Assembly: GCA_030595455.1 (NCBI GenBank)
Contig: JAUVDF010000030.1
Coordinates: 1 to 8,599, forward strand
Source of the DNA: Fidelibacterota bacterium
Lineage (GTDB): Bacteria > Fidelibacterota > UBA8477 > JABMPR01
Reading direction: 5' to 3'
Length of the DNA: 8,599 nucleotides
Shown here in pieces: positions 7,108 through 8,599 of this stretch; the stretch's first letter is position 1; the number at the start of each line of letters is the position of its first letter. The notes beneath the pieces were generated by a model that saw nothing but the letters and a program-made list of their open reading frames with translations, had not been told where the DNA came from and made no database searches. The translations under genes and the position numbers were made by a program.

Positions 7108-8599
7108 AAGTTTTAACGCTCAAGCAAAGACCTGGTTTTAGAGACATGATGCAGCATCGTGTCCATGAAATTTTACTCATTTCTAGCTTATATGATGCCT
7201 TCAAACTCGAAGAGGATGGTCGTCTGGGTGAGATGATTTTTACAGAATATCAGGATATGAATCTTACCAGTGCACCTCGTATCACCCGCGTGTCTACTGG
7301 AGATCACGCCCTGAGAAAATTGAGAGCTCGTCACTACGATCTGGTGATCACGATGACTCGCATATCTGATATGGATCCGTTCAAGCTTGGGCGGAAAGTC
7401 AAAAATAAATATCCCACTATTCCCGTTATCATGCTCGCTTCCAACAGAAGAGAATACAAATGGGCCACCCAAAGAGTAGAAAATACTGAAGGGATTGATA
7501 GGACATTTATCTGGTATGGTGATTCCAGTATTTTTACAGCCATCATTAAATACATCGAAGATGGTATGAATGCTCCCAGGGACATTCTCAAAGGAGGAGC
7601 TCGAGCCATTATTGTGGTGGAAGACTCACCTAAATTCTATTCCATTTTTCTACCTATGCTTTATAGCGTTATCATCAATACCACTCACAAGTTGATGAAA
7701 GATGAGTACAACGATGAATTGCGCATGTTCAGAATGCGATCTCGCCCTAAAATTTTACTGGCATCCACCTTTGAAGAAGCGATTGAACTCTATCGTAAGT
7801 ATCAAAATAATCTATTGGCTGTTATCTCAGATGTTCGATTTCCCAGAAAAGGGGTTCTGGATCCAAAAGCTGGCAAGAAATTTATCGAAATCGTCTTAAA
7901 AAAGAACCCCAGTACACCCATCATTATGCAGTCTATGGAAGGTAATAATGCCTCACTGGCAAAAAAGCTTGGGGCCTACTTCCTCGATAAAAACTCTCCC
8001 CGGCTGATCCGTGAACTCCAGGATTTTGTGATGCGCCACTGCGGATTTGGTGATTTACTATTCAGCACAAAAGATGGTAAAGCGATTGCAAAAGTTCGTC
8101 ACCTGTATGCTTTGACAAAGGTACTTAATGAAGTACCCATCCAGAGCATTGAGTACCATGCCAGAAGAGACCATTTTTCGAACTGGTTGGCTGTCCGTGG
8201 GCACTTTGATCTTGCTGATTATCTTAAGCCTATCAATATTGAACAATTCGATGATCCCGAGCTATTTCGGGAATTAATTATCACAGCGATTTCCAAACAG
8301 CGTGCACTACCTCAATTCGATAAAATTGGGTATTTTAACATCAACACTTATGACCCTGCTATCAAGGCTATCCGTATTGGTGGCGGCTCTATCGGTGGTA
8401 AAGCCCGAGGCTTGGCATTTTTGGCTGCTCACCTGGATCGATTTGATTTCAGTCATGAATACACCGAAATTAAGGTCGATATTCCTAATTTTGCTGTCAT
8501 CGCAACTGATATATATGACCGGTTTTTAGAGGTTAATAATTTACGCCAAAAGGCACTTGAAGCAGAATCTAACGCAGATGTTGATCAACTTTTCCGTAA
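7098..8599 (+). CDS. Tandem receiver domains fused to PEP-synthase/PPDK-like nucleotide-binding domain (C-terminus cut off)
   Basis: An open frame of 500 codons runs from ATG 7098 off the right edge, with an in-frame TAA at 7092 just upstream. Residues ~22-155 look like a receiver domain that has lost its chemistry: the phosphorylated Asp position is in VITMTR and the conserved Lys is replaced around W139. Residues ~168-312 form a second receiver that keeps the expected residues: E175/D176, D245 in VISDVRFPRKG, S279 and K298 in DKNS. It has a long insert after the first helix (about 195-215). A helical linker follows (HARRDHFSNWLAVRGHFDLADYL, 354-376, in part). From ~427 comes GGGSIGGKARGLAFL, the start of the ATP-binding domain of PEP synthase/pyruvate phosphate dikinase. 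Residues beyond 500, including any swivelling His and PEP/pyruvate domain, lie outside. It resembles proteins annotated PEP/pyruvate-binding domain-containing, of unproven function. Start choice is moderately uncertain; ATGs at 7146 and 7149 are alternatives. Confidence 0.85.
   Translation, partial: MFKKVLTLKQRPGFRDMMQHRVHEILLISSLYDAFKLEEDGRLGEMIFTEYQDMNLTSAPRITRVSTGDHALRKLRARHYDLVITMTRISDMDPFKLGRKVKNKYPTIPVIMLASNRREYKWATQRVENTEGIDRTFIWYGDSSIFTAIIKYIEDGMNAPRDILKGGARAIIVVEDSPKFYSIFLPMLYSVIINTTHKLMKDEYNDELRMFRMRSRPKILLASTFEEAIELYRKYQNNLLAVISDVRFPRKGVLDPKAGKKFIEIVLKKNPSTPIIMQSMEGNNASLAKKLGAYFLDKNSPRLIRELQDFVMRHCGFGDLLFSTKDGKAIAKVRHLYALTKVLNEVPIQSIEYHARRDHFSNWLAVRGHFDLADYLKPINIEQFDDPELFRELIITAISKQRALPQFDKIGYFNINTYDPAIKAIRIGGGSIGGKARGLAFLAAHLDRFDFSHEYTEIKVDIPNFAVIATDIYDRFLEVNNLRQKALEAESNADVDQLFR

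Noticed and set aside
7188..8246. Leftward open frames of 62-94 codons
   Set aside because: All are antisense to the long plus-strand receiver/PEP-synthase-like frame, which carries clear domain motifs throughout.
7702..8529. Rightward open frames of 65 and 75 codons, suggesting a broken gene at the right edge
   Set aside because: They are in a different frame from the uninterrupted 500-codon frame starting at 7098; no frameshift is needed.
8595..8599. Final TAA read as a stop for the right-edge gene
   Set aside because: In the correct frame the last codon is CGT (8595-8597) and AA is an incomplete codon, so the gene continues beyond the window.

Overview
The window comes from a bacterium of moderate GC content. 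It looks like the chromosome of an anaerobic or facultative member of the FCB superphylum (Bacteroidota, Calditrichota, Neomarinimicrobiota or Cloacimonadota type). The evidence is the gene families: a 2-oxoacid:ferredoxin oxidoreductase with a fused beta-gamma chain, a Bacteroidota-style alanine-dehydrogenase-like protein, and a receiver/PEP-synthase-like hybrid protein. Strong Shine-Dalgarno sites before several genes argue against a typical Bacteroidota, where such sites are depleted. The placement is an inference and is weakly held.

Layout. All genes except the last lie on the minus strand. At the left edge (1-99) is the start of an exported protein with a clear signal peptide. Directly upstream of it in transcription is an HD-domain 5'-deoxynucleotidase-like gene (102-689). 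A 268-bp gap (690-957) with no recognisable gene, RNA or terminator follows, then a universal stress protein (958-1419) and another 189-bp non-coding gap (1420-1608).

From 6904 down to 1609 runs one tightly packed five-gene operon. In transcription order it holds an alanine-dehydrogenase-like protein, a 4-hydroxybutyrate/acetate-type CoA-transferase, a two-cluster ferredoxin subunit, the alpha subunit of a VOR/KOR-type 2-oxoacid:ferredoxin oxidoreductase, and a fused beta-gamma subunit. Junctions are a TAA directly followed by ATG, 38 nt, 3 nt, and a 4-nt ATGA overlap. The logic fits oxidative amino-acid or 2-oxoacid catabolism: deamination to a 2-oxoacid, ferredoxin-linked decarboxylation to an acyl-CoA, then CoA transfer to release the carboxylic acid and conserve the thioester.

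A 193-bp divergent region (6905-7097) separates this operon from a plus-strand gene (7098 to the right edge, incomplete). That gene encodes two receiver-like domains joined to the start of a PEP-synthase/pyruvate-phosphate-dikinase nucleotide-binding domain. The region contains a perfect 14-bp palindrome and a second inverted repeat over the start codon of the rightward gene. The pairing suggests shared control at the pyruvate/PEP/acyl-CoA node, but this is inference. No tRNA, rRNA, CRISPR array, insertion sequence or convincing rho-independent terminator was seen.
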